A DNA stretch of 49,845 nucleotides from Planctomyces sp. (lineage in GTDB: Bacteria > Planctomycetota > Planctomycetia > Planctomycetales > Planctomycetaceae): NCBI GenBank assembly GCA_016795105.1, contig JAEUIH010000057.1, positions 1 to 49,845 of the forward strand, read 5' to 3'. The number at the start of each line of letters is the position of its first letter. Within the stretch, counting starts at the first letter, position 1. The notes under the pieces are model-generated. The model saw only the letters and a list, made by a program, of their open reading frames with translations. It had not been told where the DNA came from and ran no database searches. Made by a program: the position numbers and the translations under genes. Of the stretch, positions 37,817 to 46,331 are shown piece by piece.

Positions 37817-39187
37817 ATGGAAGATAAGCTGTGGGATTATTCTGACCTGACGATCTCAATCCCTGCGGAGTATTCCGGAGAGAAGCCAAATTACGTCTGC
37901 CCGGGCGCGGTGGCTCCGGTGTCGCGAGCTGTGCATCTTGCTCGGCTGCACGCAGCATGGCCCGGTTGCGATCAGTGTTCGCTGCGGCATGATACAGAGG
38001 GTCTGGGACAGCAGTCTGTTGAATCTGTTGAACGGATTCGAGATCTTCGAGGGCAGGGGATTCAGCGAACAGAATTTGGGATTCGTGGTCCTTACCTGAA
38101 TCGTATTGATCGCAGGATTATCGGTGGTTTGTCACAGGTCTTCTGTCAGTCGTTGCTGATATCTCGCCGTCCGGCATCTGAGGAACTTCCGGTCAGTGTG
38201 CGATTTCGACCTAACCCAAAGGAAGAAGACAATACTCCGAGATATGCTGCGATTCCGTCGATCGTCATAGGATTCGACGGTCGATCGTCGTCTCCGGATA
38301 TCGTGGCTGGTGTGATTTCAGCCGTTCGGGAATATGGCTTACATGTGATTGACACGGGCCGAAGCACGGCGGGATCACTGATGGAAGCCGTTCGTCAGTT
38401 TCCTGAAGCAGTCGGCGCGATGTTTGTCACCGGGGCAGGATTCCCACCATCCTACACAGGCCTGGATATACTCGATCGATTCGGTGAATCCGTGCCAGTG
38501 GCGTGGAAGGAATTCGGTATTCATCTGGAGGCCGTGTCACCCGGATCGGGTGGAGCATCATCGGAGTCGATCGAAGAGTTTCCTGAACAGACTTCTGCCC
38601 GAAGTAAATGGTTATCGAGAGTGCTCTGTCTGCCTGAGGACCGCGAACGACCGACCGAGAACGATGCCCAGCAGGTCGGTCGCAGTGGCTACCGAAGAGG
38701 ATTTCGTTCTCTGAGAATCGCCAGAAGTTCAGGAACTCACAACATCGTGGAGTTTGAATCAAGGTACCGACAGTGGCTTCTGAGATGGTATCCCGAAGGT
38801 TGTCGGTGTCGCATCATTGCAGAATGTTCGGATTCACTGATCATCGATCGTCTGCAATGGGTCGCTGAACAGCGAGGCATCGAGTTCCTTCATCGGGATT
38901 CGGTGATCTCGGGCGAACGGCCACACGGTGCTATGATCATTCGAATCCGCGATGATGATACTCAGTTTGAAGTCTTCAGCACATCCGGAGTCTGGGTGAC
39001 TCCTCAGGAAATGTCCGATCGGATTAATCGTTCCGCGAAGCTGCGTTCAATGCATCTCACAGCGCACGCCGACTCCGGTTCCGGAAGATTCTGGATCACC
39101 GACGCAGGCCGCCCTCATGGTGGTGAACCGACTGAAGACATCCGCGATGCCCTCGCAATTCTTGGCCTCTGGATTCGTTGCCAATAA
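37817..39187 (+). CDS. Phosphohexomutase-like protein lacking the active-site serine loop
   Basis: A protein of 456 residues from ATG 37817, preceded by AAGGA; a TTG six codons upstream opens the same frame. Residues 150-220 resemble domain I of the phosphoglucomutase/phosphomannomutase superfamily: IVIGFDGRSSSPDIVAGVIS, YGLHVIDTGRSTAGSLMEAV and FVTGAGFPPSYTGLDI. In active enzymes the last segment reads like TASHNPxxYNGxK, with the phosphorylated Ser; here that Ser and the following His are absent. A later segment (EGCRCRIIAECSDSLI) is mutase-like too. The first 60 residues hold C28, H40, H45, C51, C54 and H58, possibly a metal site. It is likely a non-canonical or regulatory relative. It converges on rsmE across a family B repeat. 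Confidence 0.75.
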   Translation: MEDKLWDYSDLTISIPAEYSGEKPNYVCPGAVAPVSRAVHLARLHAAWPGCDQCSLRHDTEGLGQQSVESVERIRDLRGQGIQRTEFGIRGPYLNRIDRRIIGGLSQVFCQSLLISRRPASEELPVSVRFRPNPKEEDNTPRYAAIPSIVIGFDGRSSSPDIVAGVISAVREYGLHVIDTGRSTAGSLMEAVRQFPEAVGAMFVTGAGFPPSYTGLDILDRFGESVPVAWKEFGIHLEAVSPGSGGASSESIEEFPEQTSARSKWLSRVLCLPEDRERPTENDAQQVGRSGYRRGFRSLRIARSSGTHNIVEFESRYRQWLLRWYPEGCRCRIIAECSDSLIIDRLQWVAEQRGIEFLHRDSVISGERPHGAMIIRIRDDDTQFEVFSTSGVWVTPQEMSDRINRSAKLRSMHLTAHADSGSGRFWITDAGRPHGGEPTEDIRDALAILGLWIRCQ

Positions 39188-39198
39188 CAACGATCCAC

Positions 39199-39335
39199 AA
39201 AGTACTCATCACGCTCCGTCGTGATGAACACCGCTCTGGTCGCTGCCTGGCGTGCGCTGCCCACGTCGGTCTTTTTGCCGCGTTTGGAATCGCAGCCAGG
39301 TGCTCAACATCACGACGGAGCGTGATGAGTACTTT
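39199..39335. repeat. Repeat family B, 137-base composite copy between convergent genes
   Basis: The left end AAAGTACTCATCACG-CTCCGT-CGTGATG and right end CATCACG-ACGGAG-CGTGATGAGTACTTT are inverted copies. The interior carries GCCTGGCGTGCGCT (39244-39257) and GGAATCGCAGCCAGGTG (39286-39302), both also present inside the copy at 48645-48885. It begins 11 bases after one stop codon and its right end overlaps the rsmE stop codon (39334-39336) by two bases. Confidence 0.93.
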
Positions 39336-40068
39336 AGAGCGATCTCTTTGATATCAGGAGCGATGCGAACACGATGGCGGCGGTTTCGATGCGGAGGATG
39401 GTGGCTGGCCAGGAGAGGGTCTGAGCGCTGCGTTCCCTGAGCAATTCTACTTCGTTGTCTGTAAAACCACCTTCCGGTCCGACGAAGAGAATACTGTCAT
39501 TTGTCGAGGGAGCCGTCGAATTGGGGTCAGTGGCTGATTGAGTGGAAAATGGATCTAACGGATGAGCGAGATACAGTCTTGCGGACTGTGGTTGAGCGAC
39601 GTCGGATCTCAGGAAATCGTTCAGGCGGATCAATGGCTGGACGTCCATCAGCCGATTGCGACCGGACTGTTTACAGGCGGCAATGATGTTTGCTCGAAGC
39701 TTATCGACCTTCGTTTCACCTGGTGTGACGATCGTTCGGGCGGTTTGCAGCAGAACAATCTGGTCGACCCCGATCTCGGTCAGCTTCTCAATCATCCAGC
39801 GGAGCCGATCACCTTTGGGAGGTGCGACCGCGACGATGATACGAGCCTGTTGCCGAGGCACTTCGGATTGTCGTGCCACGATTTCAGCGGTCAGGCTGCG
39901 TCGCGTGAGTTCGGTGATCTGAGCTGTGGCAGAGTTTCCGGCGCCGTCAAACAGTTGGATCTGTTCGCCGGATTTGATGCGCAGTACATGCAGCAGGTGA
40001 TGAGCTTCTGCTTCTTCGATCTCTGCATGAGAGCCGGAAAGGTCTTCGCAATAAACACGGTGTACCAT
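39334..40068 (-). CDS. rsmE: 16S rRNA m3U1498 methyltransferase
   Basis: Methylates N3 of uridine 1498 in 16S rRNA using S-adenosylmethionine. The 244 residues match the family. A PUA-like N-terminal part (HHLLHVLRIKSGEQIQLFDG) is followed by the SPOUT knot region with APPKGDRLRWMIEKLTEIGV, FVGPEGGFTDNEVELL and the C-terminal ILRIETAAIVFAS. The stop codon TAA is completed by the last bases of a family B repeat, so the final residues (SKRSL) may reflect that insertion. tcdA lies 17 bases upstream on the same strand, giving a small tRNA/rRNA modification operon. Confidence 0.96.
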   Translation of the reverse strand: MVHRVYCEDLSGSHAEIEEAEAHHLLHVLRIKSGEQIQLFDGAGNSATAQITELTRRSLTAEIVARQSEVPRQQARIIVAVAPPKGDRLRWMIEKLTEIGVDQIVLLQTARTIVTPGETKVDKLRANIIAACKQSGRNRLMDVQPLIRLNDFLRSDVAQPQSARLYLAHPLDPFSTQSATDPNSTAPSTNDSILFVGPEGGFTDNEVELLRERSAQTLSWPATILRIETAAIVFASLLISKRSL

Positions 40069-40085
40069 CGTCGCGACCTGAAATT

Positions 40086-41225
40086 CTAGTGACCTGTCAG
40101 TCGACGAATTACATGAGACGCTGCTGCCATGCCGAATGAAGCCGTCATAAATGCGGCCGTCCCGTAGATGACTCGCCGCTTCTCACACGCATGAGGAGAA
40201 TTTTCGCGATGCGGACAAATGCACTGAAAGCCGGAGTTCACTTCCCATTCCGGCACTTCCGGTTCGCGAACTTCTTCTTCAGAATACACTACAGGAATTC
40301 CGAATTCACCGGATTCCAGCTGCAGCCGACGCCCAAGTTCTTTTCGAAGGACTCGAGCGAGAGGATCAACCTTTGTCTGTCCGAGATCACTGATGCGGAT
40401 TTGCGTAGGATCGAAGCGAGCACCGGCTCCAGTGACGCTGATCACGGGAATGCCTTCCCGTACACAGGTTTCAAGAAGCATGATCTTGGCAGTTACGTTG
40501 TCGATCGCATCAATGACAAAGTCCGGCCGCGGAGTCAGCAAAGCGGCTGAGGTCTGAGGACTGTAGAATGCCTGAATCGGATCCACCCATGCCTCGGGAT
40601 GAATGGCCTGAACACGCTCTGCAAGCAAAATCGCTTTCGATTTCCCAACTGTCCCAGGAAGCGCCTGAAGCTGGCGATTTACGTTTGTAACGCAGATGTC
40701 GTCAAAGTCGACAAGTGTCATACGACCGACAGCTGAGCGAGCCAGCGCTTCGGCTACATAACTGCCAACGCCCCCAAGACCAAAGATGGTCACATGAGAG
40801 TTCAACAGAGTACGTACGCCCTGATCGCCAACCAGTCGCACAAATCGATCCCATCGCCGATGGATTTTTTCAGGCGGTGCAGGCAGGTCTTCACGTTTCG
40901 GTCGACTTTCAACCGTCAACGGTCCCAGCCACGGTTGAACTCGCCGAACTCTTGGCTGCACAACACTGGCCTGTTCAACACAGGCCTGTTCAACGCTGGC
41001 CTGTTCAACGCTGGCCTGTTCAACGCTGGTCCGTTCAACACCAGAGTCATGATCAGATTCGCAGCCGGAATCATGGTCAGAATCGCAACCAGCATCATGT
41101 TCGCAGGAGTCATGCTGACAGGGATCATGCTGGCCCGAATCATGCTGGCAGAAATCAGTTGTGATCGGTGAGCACGCTTCATTGTCGGAAGGGCAGGGTT
41201 CGATTGGCGTGGGTTTGTGTTCCAC
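40086..41225 (-). CDS. tcdA: tRNA threonylcarbamoyladenosine dehydratase with His/Cys/Asp-rich extension
   Basis: Predicted to convert t6A37 of tRNA to its cyclic form using ATP. The core (from about residue 120) is an E1-like ThiF domain: IHRRWDRFVRLVGDQG, FGLGGVGSYVAEALARS with the nucleotide loop, LVDFDDICVTNVNRQ, DFVIDAIDNVTAK, ARFDPTQIRISDLGQTKVDPLA (first 20 of these form the TcdA-type signature). Residues 1-118 are an unusual extension: first a segment of QHD, EHD, CDSDHDSG repeats rich in His, Asp and Cys, then five VEQAS-type repeats (40966-41040 in the DNA). The frame opens with GTG 41225; I see no ATG between there and the core, so a core-only start would need GTG or TTG. It precedes rsmE by 17 bases. 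Confidence 0.92.
   Translation of the reverse strand: MEHKPTPIEPCPSDNEACSPITTDFCQHDSGQHDPCQHDSCEHDAGCDSDHDSGCESDHDSGVERTSVEQASVEQASVEQACVEQASVVQPRVRRVQPWLGPLTVESRPKREDLPAPPEKIHRRWDRFVRLVGDQGVRTLLNSHVTIFGLGGVGSYVAEALARSAVGRMTLVDFDDICVTNVNRQLQALPGTVGKSKAILLAERVQAIHPEAWVDPIQAFYSPQTSAALLTPRPDFVIDAIDNVTAKIMLLETCVREGIPVISVTGAGARFDPTQIRISDLGQTKVDPLARVLRKELGRRLQLESGEFGIPVVYSEEEVREPEVPEWEVNSGFQCICPHRENSPHACEKRRVIYGTAAFMTASFGMAAASHVIRRLTGH
40966..41040. repeat. 15-base tandem repeat inside tcdA
   Basis: Five units of CTGGCCTGTTCAACG (plus strand), the first, second and fifth slightly changed, encode the VEQAS repeats of the tcdA extension. A looser array of units with ATCATG follows to about 41160 and encodes the His/Asp-rich segment. 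The length is likely variable between strains. Confidence 0.92.
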
Positions 41226-41641
41226 AGTGGTCTCAGACAGCGTTTAAAGGATTTGAGCAGGCACAGCCGGGATTTCGGTTGTCTTCAAAGTGACGGCTGC
41301 CCCAGTCTATCGTCCATCCCGACACATTCGTAGTTCAATTCACATCTTCGTGAGCCTTTGTAGACCATTGATTTCGAAGCATAGCGACGCGCCGTGGAAA
41401 AAATTAAGCGCAGAGGCGCAAAGAGGGATTCGGCTTTTGTAGTGTTCTCTGCGTCCTTGCGCCTTTGCGTCTCTGCGATACTTTTTCCTACATCCTTGAG
41501 GATCATTTTTCTGAAGTCGTATTCGTGCCTCGCGGGGCGCTGTATGAGAAAGAGATTAGCATCACGTGTGTTTCCCTCGGCAGATTCATCGCCCTGAGAT
41601 ACTGACCCTGACACCCCGGCTTTGTTTGCTTACTACCGGTT
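41226..41641. other. 416-base gap between cls and tcdA
   Basis: No gene is seen. The right-hand stretch 41397-41489 is a palindromic octamer-repeat element. The remaining parts (41226-41396, 41490-41641) show no recognisable promoter, operator or RNA, though the tcdA promoter should lie near 41230-41330. Confidence 0.6.
41397..41489. repeat. Palindromic element made of TTTGCG-type octamers
   Basis: The right arm is four octamers in a row: TCTCTGCG, TCCTTGCG, CCTTTGCG, TCTCTGCG (41446-41477), followed by ATACTTTTTCC. The left arm (GGAAAAAATTAAGCGCAGAG, then GCGCAAAGAGG) is its imperfect complement. Similar CTTTGCG arrays occur in many unrelated bacteria as dispersed elements, as far as I recall; I cannot search here. 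Confidence 0.7.
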
Positions 41642-43087
41642 TCAGAGATATGGGATAGCGAGGCGGCAGATGCCGTCGCGGATGCGGGTGAGTGTCGATC
41701 GGCTGTCAACTTCTGTCAGCGTGATTTCACGGGCCAATGTCGCCTTGTCATCGATGATCCGGTTGACCTTTGCTGCCAGATCCACGTCATAGCACTCAAT
41801 ATTGAACTCGAAATTCAGTCGCAGGCTGCGAGGATCCCAGTTGGTCGATCCCAGCAGTGTCCAGACATCATCGACGACCATAAGTTTCGAATGATCAAAG
41901 GGGGGCGGGACGAACCAGATTCGGCAACCGCGTTCGAGGTTCTGCCAGAGTTGTGCCTGCATAGCCCACTGGACCAGGACTACGTTATTCTGTTCCGGTA
42001 CGAGAATCTCGACTTTGACTCCACGAAGTGCTGCGAGGTTCAATGCCTGAATCAGCGATACTTCAGGCAGAAAATAGGGCGTCAGAATGCGGACTCGTCG
42101 TTCGGCAACGGATAGAGCGCCGGCAAGAACCTGTGTGAGTTTTTCGAAATCTTCATCTGGTCCATGGGAAATTCCGCGAGCCCACGTATTGCCACATTGA
42201 ACGTGTGTTTCAAACCACGGTGAGCCAGTGAGTTTTTCCCCCGTTGTAAACTCCCAGTCGAACGCAAAGACTTCCTGCATGTGGTCCACAACCGGACCCT
42301 GAACACGAAAATGGGTGCACGCCGTTGGGTAGGAGGGGTTGTCGCCGAGGACATGGCTATGCCGAATATTCGTACCCCCCGTGAATCCAATGTGGCCGTC
42401 CACAACCAGGATCTTTCGATGGTTGCGAAGATTGGCGTACTGTGGGATGCGAGGGATGCGAGTGGGAAGAAATGCGGCAGCACGAACACCGGCCGCGTTC
42501 AACTCTGAGATGATATTTGAATGCCCGTATCGGGATCCAACATCATCGATCAGGACTCGAACCTGCACCCCACGAGCCACAGCGGCAGACAATTCTTTGA
42601 GGAACTCGTAACCGGTTTCATCACATTCAAAAATGTAGCTGAGCAGTGTAATGGAATAATGAGCGTTGCGGATCGCATCGAGCATCGATGGGAATGTCTC
42701 ATCACCATTCATCAGCGGTTCGATACGGTTGCCGGCTGTTAATGGTTGTTGAGCTATTCGATCAGACAGTCGAATCAGTCCACCGAGATGGGCAGATTCA
42801 TGTGGAAGATGCAAAGCCTCTCCATCCGTTCGATGGTTTCCTGCTGCTCTGCTGGCCTCCCAACGGCCTTTACGCTTTCGGACAGACCGATTTCTGCGGA
42901 TGCGATTTATACCAAACCAGAAGTAAGCAAACGATCCTAAAACGGGCGCCAGCCATGCCAGACCAACCCAGCCGATCACAGCCCGAGTATCACGTTTGTT
43001 CAGCACGGCATGCAACGTCACTGAGATCGCGAGGATTCGCTCAGCGAGTCCCGCAAGTATGACCCAAATGACAACGTCTTGTTCCAT
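41642..43087 (-). CDS. cls: Cardiolipin synthase (phospholipase D family)
   Basis: Joins phosphatidylglycerol molecules into cardiolipin in the cytoplasmic membrane. The 481 residues have two N-terminal transmembrane helices (VIWVILAGLAERILAISV and VIGWVGLAWLAPVLGSFAYF) and two HKD catalytic motifs: NHRKILVVDGHIGFTGGTN and DHSKLMVVDDVWTLLGSTNW. Both are complete, and the architecture is that of bacterial ClsA-type enzymes. Its ATG lies four bases after the stop codon of the PSCyt1 gene, so the two are probably co-transcribed. This is an odd partner for a lipid enzyme and may only reflect shared envelope location. No antitermination or regulatory signal is seen. Confidence 0.95.
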   Translation of the reverse strand: MEQDVVIWVILAGLAERILAISVTLHAVLNKRDTRAVIGWVGLAWLAPVLGSFAYFWFGINRIRRNRSVRKRKGRWEASRAAGNHRTDGEALHLPHESAHLGGLIRLSDRIAQQPLTAGNRIEPLMNGDETFPSMLDAIRNAHYSITLLSYIFECDETGYEFLKELSAAVARGVQVRVLIDDVGSRYGHSNIISELNAAGVRAAAFLPTRIPRIPQYANLRNHRKILVVDGHIGFTGGTNIRHSHVLGDNPSYPTACTHFRVQGPVVDHMQEVFAFDWEFTTGEKLTGSPWFETHVQCGNTWARGISHGPDEDFEKLTQVLAGALSVAERRVRILTPYFLPEVSLIQALNLAALRGVKVEILVPEQNNVVLVQWAMQAQLWQNLERGCRIWFVPPPFDHSKLMVVDDVWTLLGSTNWDPRSLRLNFEFNIECYDVDLAAKVNRIIDDKATLAREITLTEVDSRSTLTRIRDGICRLAIPYL

Positions 43088-43091
43088 AAAG

Positions 43092-46000
43092 CTATTCGCG
43101 AGTCACAAACTCATCCAGATTCAGAAGAACGTTTCCGGAGACGGTCCATGCCGCAAGTTCAGCGAGATCGATATCTTCCGGAACAGCTGTTTCTCCGACC
43201 TGAAGCAACTGCACGGCGCTTTCCGGGTTTGTCTGAAATCCCTTCAGGTCCTGTTCATAGCCGGCCATGAGAACGGTCAATTCTTCCAGAACTGGAGGAC
43301 GTCCTGTGACTGTACGGAAGGCCCAAATTATTTTTGAACGAACATCCGGGCCACCTTCGTTCAGAATTCGTGCTCCCAAAGCCCGAGCTGCTTCAACGAA
43401 CGTGACTTCATTCAGTAGTGCAAGAGCCTGAAGCGGTGTGTTTGTACGAGACCTGCGAATCGTACAGACTTCTCGATTCGGGGCATCGAACAGCAGCATG
43501 GTCGGAGGAGCCGCTGTTCGCTTCCAGATTGTGTACAATGTTCGTCGATACAGTCCGTCGCCTTTGTCGTGCATATAGTTTCGCAGGTTGCCGTACTTGC
43601 TGGTTTCATCCCAGACGCCTTCCGGCATATAGGGGCGGACACTTGGGCCGCCAATGCGAGGCACCAGAAGTCCGCTGACACTGAGCGCCTGATCGCGAAT
43701 CAATTCTCCTGTCAGTCGAAATCGGGGTCCTCGAGAGATCAGTCGGTTTTCCGGGTCTCTCTCTCGAGATTCGTCAGACAGTTGCGACGTTTGTCGATAA
43801 GAGCTGCTCATCAGGATCAGTTTCTGAAGTGCCTTCATGTCCCATTGATGAGCCGGTTGTCCATCCGGACCGGTGGCTACAGTTGGCTGCATGAATTCAC
43901 AGGCAAGCCAGTCGAGCAGCTCCGGGTGACTTGGAAATTCCGACTGCGAGCCAAAGTTCTCTGTTGTTCGAACCAGACCAGCGCCGAAGAATCGTTCCCA
44001 TTCCCGATTGACCCAGACTCGTGCTGTGAGGGGGTTTGAACTCCCAACAATCCATCGTGCCAGTCCGAGTCGATCGCGTGAGCTGTCGGCGGGAATTGGA
44101 GGCAGGAATGACGGAACGCCTCGTTCCACTTTGTCCGCCGGCCGATCGTATTCTCCTCGAGTAAGTATGAACGCGTCACGAGGTTGGCCTTCCTTCATGA
44201 CCATTGTTGTCGGGAGGTCTTCTCGGAACTCTCTGAGCTGGTTCTCTGTATCAGACACGAGCTTCTCTGCCGTTGAAACCGGGTTTGTAACGCTGCTGCG
44301 AACGTACTTCGTCAGCAGTGCCTGTTGTTCCGCGGATCGACTAGAGGTTGGTGTTTGGAGGACGGCCAATACGTCCACCGGCAGTCCTGCTCCACTGAGG
44401 CTTAGCAGAGATCGGTCAGCGGAACTGGCCGAGATTCTGAAACGGCCCACATTGTGGTCTGCAAACTGGGATGCGTGGATTAACTGGACGGTCAGAATTC
44501 CGCCGGTGAGTGGTGCTGACGGTGGATCGAACACCAGCATCATTCGGCGAGCCTTCTTCTTTTCCGGGTCGTTTCCATCAATCGCCCAGCCCTTTCGAGG
44601 CTGTGATTCGATGGAGGTTCCGGCCTTATGAACGCGGATCGATTCTGCGGTGTAACCAGGCTGATCATAGTCAGACGCGATTTTTGAAACCGTCAGCGGA
44701 ATCACTTCGCCAGCCGGTGTTCGCAGTTCGGTTACGATATCAGTGAGTACAAAGTTCCCGTTGAAGCCTCGCCCAAGACTCTGTGCCGGCAGTGCACCGT
44801 CCGGAAATACATCCAGAATCAGGCCTGAGATTTCCGGGGTCTCGACAACAAATCGAGCGACATACGTGTCGTTGCCAGGGTTTGCACCTGTAGCCAGCCA
44901 TGATCCATCAGGTTGCTTCACAAGCGTTGCGCCGCCTGCCGATGTGACTTCAATTCCCTGGGGCTCAAACCAAAGACTTTCGGTACCCAGTTGCGGAGCC
45001 ACACTGGCTTCCCACGATGCGATGAACTCCGGGAGTTTCGTTTCAGCCTGCTGAACGGCTTCACGGGCAGAGGCAAGTTTCGATTCGAGTTCCGCTTCAC
45101 GAGCATCTGTTTCGGGAGTCTTCAGTGTCAGCAATGGCGGAGTGTTCTCTGTGTTCTTTCCAACGGGCGACAGGACACCACTTTCTTCAACCGAATTGAA
45201 GAAGGCAAATAGCTGGTAAAACTCGCGCTGTGAAATTGGATCATACTTGTGGTCATGGCATCGGCAGCAGTTGAGAGTGAGTCCAAGCCATGTGAGGCCC
45301 GTAGTTTCGACTCGGTCAATCACCGTTTCCACAAACCACTCTGCTTCGATTCGGCCACCTTCACCATTCAGTCGATGATTGCGATTGAAACCGGTTGCGA
45401 TGATCTGCTCACGAGTTGGATTGGGAAGCATGTCACCGGCAAGCTGTTCCACAGTGAACTGATCGAAGGGCATGTTCTGATTGTAAGCACCAATGACCCA
45501 GTCGCGCCATGCCCAGAGGTCACGACTGCCGTCGCTTTGGAATCCATTGCTGTCTGCGTAGCGAGCATTGTCCAACCAGTTGATCGCCATCCGCTCTCCA
45601 TAGTGCGGGGAGTTGAGAAAGCGATCGACCATGGATTCGTAAGCGTTGTCAGACGGGTCGGCCAGAAAGGCATCGATTTCGCTGATTGTGGGTGGCAGTC
45701 CCGTCAGGTCCAGAGCGACTCGACGAATCAAAGTTTCTCGAGACGCTTCCTCTGCCGGGTGCAGCCCGTGTTGAGCCAGCCTGGCCTGAATGAAGAGGTC
45801 GATCGGGTGCCTGCTTTGAGCTTTCAGGGAGGTCACTGGTTCTGGCAGGGCAGGGCGCTGCGGAGCTTCAAAAGCCCAGTGACCGCGATACTCTGCGCCT
45901 GTCTTGATCCAGCGACGAAGCAACTCAACCTGTTCAGCGGTCAGCTTTTTCCCGGTCTCAGCAGGTGGCATCTGAAGAGCTTCATCTGTGGAAGTGACAC

Positions 46001-46295
46001 GATGAAGCAGTTCACTGTTTTCAGGCTGTTCCGGGATGATGGCTGCTGCACCGGATGCAGCCAGTGACACGGCTCCTTCCCGTAAATCGAGTCGAAGTCC
46101 GCCTTTTCGATGGTTCTCGTCAGGTCCATGACATGTGTAGCAGTTCTGCGAGAGGATCGGCTTAATGTCCCGATTGAAGCTGATCGGTTCTTCAGCCCCG
46201 TTTACACCCGACAAAGAGGCGTGTGTGATGCCGAGGTATGCGACGAGTGCCAACAGCTTTAGGGCATTTCGGAGTGATTTTCTTAATTGGAACAT
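43092..46295 (-). CDS. PSCyt1-DUF1549-DUF1553 secreted protein, third paralogue
   Basis: A protein of 1067 residues from ATG 46295 (MFQLRKSLRNALKLLALVAY is the signal peptide); a TTG 12 codons earlier, directly after the stop of the upstream gene, is possible. PSCyt1: CYTCHGPDENHRKGGLRLD and LQMPPAETG. DUF1549: [68 protein letters not shown]1553: [53 protein letters not shown]. The centre (about residues 450-640) is a third type: ETPEISGLILDVFPDGALP and GGILTVQLIHASQFADHNVG, like a galactose-binding-type sandwich. Unlike the other two genes it has no DUF1501 neighbour; it sits between a PQQ propeller gene and cls. Confidence 0.93.
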   Translation of the reverse strand: MFQLRKSLRNALKLLALVAYLGITHASLSGVNGAEEPISFNRDIKPILSQNCYTCHGPDENHRKGGLRLDLREGAVSLAASGAAAIIPEQPENSELLHRVTSTDEALQMPPAETGKKLTAEQVELLRRWIKTGAEYRGHWAFEAPQRPALPEPVTSLKAQSRHPIDLFIQARLAQHGLHPAEEASRETLIRRVALDLTGLPPTISEIDAFLADPSDNAYESMVDRFLNSPHYGERMAINWLDNARYADSNGFQSDGSRDLWAWRDWVIGAYNQNMPFDQFTVEQLAGDMLPNPTREQIIATGFNRNHRLNGEGGRIEAEWFVETVIDRVETTGLTWLGLTLNCCRCHDHKYDPISQREFYQLFAFFNSVEESGVLSPVGKNTENTPPLLTLKTPETDAREAELESKLASAREAVQQAETKLPEFIASWEASVAPQLGTESLWFEPQGIEVTSAGGATLVKQPDGSWLATGANPGNDTYVARFVVETPEISGLILDVFPDGALPAQSLGRGFNGNFVLTDIVTELRTPAGEVIPLTVSKIASDYDQPGYTAESIRVHKAGTSIESQPRKGWAIDGNDPEKKKARRMMLVFDPPSAPLTGGILTVQLIHASQFADHNVGRFRISASSADRSLLSLSGAGLPVDVLAVLQTPTSSRSAEQQALLTKYVRSSVTNPVSTAEKLVSDTENQLREFREDLPTTMVMKEGQPRDAFILTRGEYDRPADKVERGVPSFLPPIPADSSRDRLGLARWIVGSSNPLTARVWVNREWERFFGAGLVRTTENFGSQSEFPSHPELLDWLACEFMQPTVATGPDGQPAHQWDMKALQKLILMSSSYRQTSQLSDESRERDPENRLISRGPRFRLTGELIRDQALSVSGLLVPRIGGPSVRPYMPEGVWDETSKYGNLRNYMHDKGDGLYRRTLYTIWKRTAAPPTMLLFDAPNREVCTIRRSRTNTPLQALALLNEVTFVEAARALGARILNEGGPDVRSKIIWAFRTVTGRPPVLEELTVLMAGYEQDLKGFQTNPESAVQLLQVGETAVPEDIDLAELAAWTVSGNVLLNLDEFVTRE

Positions 46296-46331
46296 ACAGA
46301 TCTGCTTTTCTGGCGGAGGCTGGTGAATCAA

